DNA from: Roseibium litorale
Lineage (GTDB): Bacteria > Pseudomonadota > Alphaproteobacteria > Rhizobiales > Stappiaceae
Length of the DNA stretch: 64,000 bases
NCBI RefSeq assembly: GCF_014842915.1
Contig: NZ_JACYXI010000001.1
Location: forward strand, 717,887 to 781,886
Direction of reading: 5' to 3'
In this document: positions 62,657 to 64,000 of the stretch, piece after piece
Position numbering within the stretch: the first letter of the stretch is position 1
Layout: each line of letters opens with the position of its first letter
Made by a program: the position numbers and the translations under genes
The notes under the pieces: model-generated
Told to the model about the DNA's origin: nothing
Databases searched by the model: none
What the model saw: only the letters and a program-made list of their open reading frames with translations

Positions 62657-62965
62657 CAAGAAATTTTACCTTTAATAGCGTGCCGCTCTCAGCATATGGC
62701 TTCCAATTGCGTAGGACCACTTCTGGGCTTCATAGACTACAAACTCACACCATCTTGACGGGAAATGCTATTCGCTCTAGTGAAAACTAGTTAGCTGTAA
62801 AGAATCATGATGTCGGCCCCCTTGCTGGAAAACAAAACCGGCAAGGCCCTTTCCGGTAAACGGCGTGTAGCGCAGCTAAAACAAGGCAGAAACGCAGACT
62901 TTTGCGAAGCGTTTTCAGGGAAGTGGCGATGTCTTCGGCAACCCTGCCGGAGCTGCCAGGGGGCG
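62657..62965. other. Intergenic region before the last gene
   Basis: About 310 bases. The reading frame of the next gene stays open back to an ATG pair at 62807/62810, but there is no ribosome site there, and the added 53 codons look Cys/Arg-rich and atypical. A short CTAGT-GAAA-ACTAG hairpin lies at 62777-62790. The promoter of the next gene is probably here. Confidence 0.4.
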
Positions 62966-64000
62966 ATGGTGAACAAGATTTTCGCGAATGCGGGTACAGA
63001 TCTTGATTTAACTACCGACGTCGTTTCCGCGATAGATACTCTCATCAATGAACGTGCATATGAGAGCGGACTTGGCCGCTGGGAATATATACAGTCCCTC
63101 ACCGAAATCGACGGCAGTCACTGGAACAAGATCCTGAATGGCAAGGCCGGTCTGTCCGGGGCTAAGTTCCGTTTGCTTTGCAAGATATTGAGCCGGTCCG
63201 GCGCGGAAACAAACCGCCTGACCGAGCTTTATGATGAGTACAGAAAAGAGCGCCGCAAAAGCCAGCCGGCGCCAGTTCTGAAACAATCCAAGGCTGGCCG
63301 CAGAGAGATGCTGGAAGAGCTTGCTGCAAAGCATGGGCAAAGACTTGAGGATCTCAACAATGCGGAGGCCTTGGGCGCCATTATAATCTCGGCGATCCGC
63401 CGGGAGCGTGTCAGGGGCAATTCCGATGTAGCGGAAAAAAACGGCCAGCTTCTGATCTCCTCTCTGAATTCGGGACTGTTTAGCCTTCATCCAGATATTG
63501 CAGATACCGCAACGATGGAGTTGCTTGCCTCAACGGCCTATGCGGCCTATCAGTCCGGCAACAAACTGGGCTACAAATTCATTCTAGACAGCGTCCGCGT
63601 TCCGGAAACTCGAAACAATTATCCCGTCGCCACAGAAGCGATGAAGTTTCATTTGGTCCGGCGGTATCAAGAAGAGTTTCTGAATGCTCCACCCGATCAA
63701 CTTATTGGTCTCCAAGACAGCGCGTTGGAAATCTCTCGACTGTTTAAGGACCAGAACACATGTCTGGTGGACTTTGGGAATCTGATCGAGATGAACAAGG
63801 TCAGGCTTAAGCTGGAGCTTGGCATTGCCCATACCTCAGATCTGAACAACATTAGTTCCTTGGCGGAAAAAGCTGACACTACAGGTATTCTCGAGCATCA
63901 GGTTCTTTACCGCGTTTACTTGGCCCAATGGCACAAGGAAAGCGGCGATATCCAGCAGGCTAACTATATTCTGGAACGATGCATTAGCGAACTCGACCGC
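62966..64000 (+). CDS. Unrecognised HTH-like protein with long helical region, cut by window edge
   Basis: Plus-strand open frame of 345 codons from ATG 62966 to the window edge, frame unbroken; GTG 62969 is also possible (AGGGGG just upstream). Residues about 45-85 (IDGSHWNKILNGKAGLSGAKF and LLCKILSRSG) look like a helix-turn-helix of the XRE type. After residue 100 the protein is helical and regular in Leu/Ala (LEHQVLYRVYLAQWHKESGD, then IQQANYILERCISELDR), similar to TPR-like regions of Rgg/PlcR-style regulators or signalling NTPase-free solenoids. The family is not recognised. Base use is lower in GC than the genes next to it, which may point to transfer. Confidence 0.7.
   Translation, partial: MVNKIFANAGTDLDLTTDVVSAIDTLINERAYESGLGRWEYIQSLTEIDGSHWNKILNGKAGLSGAKFRLLCKILSRSGAETNRLTELYDEYRKERRKSQPAPVLKQSKAGRREMLEELAAKHGQRLEDLNNAEALGAIIISAIRRERVRGNSDVAEKNGQLLISSLNSGLFSLHPDIADTATMELLASTAYAAYQSGNKLGYKFILDSVRVPETRNNYPVATEAMKFHLVRRYQEEFLNAPPDQLIGLQDSALEISRLFKDQNTCLVDFGNLIEMNKVRLKLELGIAHTSDLNNISSLAEKADTTGILEHQVLYRVYLAQWHKESGDIQQANYILERCISELDR

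Noticed and set aside
62807-62965. Upstream extension of the last gene to the ATG pair at 62807/62810
   Set aside because: The frame is open, but there is no ribosome site, and the 53 added residues are Cys/Arg-rich and unlike the rest.

Overview
The window looks like chromosomal DNA from a free-living alphaproteobacterium, most likely a marine Hyphomicrobiales/Stappiaceae-type organism (Roseibium/Labrenzia-like). This rests on the moderately GC-rich base composition, DUF2336, DUF1488 and DUF2293 family proteins, an ArsR-methyltransferase regulator fronting metF-metH, TRAP transport, and many sugar-acid pathways. The genus is inference from gene content only. I see no phage, insertion sequence, CRISPR array or rRNA; there is one tRNA gene (CAU anticodon, probably tRNA-Ile2).

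Layout. 1-3.4 kb: a leftward operon for the methionine/one-carbon cycle (ArsR-methyltransferase regulator, metF, metH cut by the window edge) with a perfect 18-bp palindrome in front. 3.6-13.7 kb: housekeeping and stress genes: a large MscS-type channel, a DUF2336 protein, divergent katG/oxyR, a transglutaminase-like protein, DUF1488, a tiny Lys-rich protein and a PaiB-like FMN protein. 13.7-21.6 kb: signalling: a chemoreceptor, a Cys-cluster (SufR-like) regulator facing a small DUF1127-like gene across an inverted repeat, and a GGDEF-EAL protein; then a DUF2293 protein and a secreted alpha/beta hydrolase that overlaps a MOSC protein tail to tail. 22.3-26.8 kb: a GH64/thaumatin-like protein, an unknown secreted 16-Cys protein, a PNPOx-fold protein and a secreted pectate lyase behind a pentanucleotide repeat. 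26.9-38.7 kb: ettA, a flavodoxin reductase-like enzyme, a Gfo/Idh/MocA enzyme, a lone TadG/vWA surface protein, an FAH enzyme, MarR-GNAT, two PuuB/OrdL-like amine oxidases, and a cueR-cytochrome c pair with a textbook MerR-type promoter.

38.8-58 kb is an almost continuous sugar-acid catabolic island with three modules. (a) 38.8-43.4 kb: GntR plus a Gfo/Idh/MocA enzyme, divergent from an LLM flavin monooxygenase, aldo-keto reductase and flavin reductase. This is the enzyme set of the oxygenolytic sulfoquinovose (sulfo-SMO) pathway, and the Gfo/Idh/MocA protein is a candidate NAD-dependent (GH188-like) sulfoquinovosidase. A perfect FNR-type box lies in the shared promoter. (b) 43.6-48.7 kb: a non-phosphorylating L-fucose/L-rhamnose-type pathway (mutarotase, dehydrogenase, lactonase, keto-deoxy-sugar-acid dehydrogenase, diketo-acid hydrolase) with a stand-alone IclR effector domain. 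(c) 48.8-58.0 kb: a glucuronoside module (TRAP transporter split between divergent operons, beta-glucuronidase, UxuR-like regulator, mannonate dehydratase, GH31 glycosidase) with two perfect and one imperfect ATTGGTnnACCAAT operators in the divergent promoter.

58-64 kb: a GNAT enzyme, the tRNA, an AI-2E family permease, a SIMPL-domain protein, another GNAT, a cytochrome b561 and the first 345 codons of an unrecognised HTH-like/helical protein cut by the window edge. Together the island suggests scavenging of algal or plant sulfolipid head groups, deoxyhexoses and glucuronosides, with pectate lyase and a glucanase-like protein nearby.
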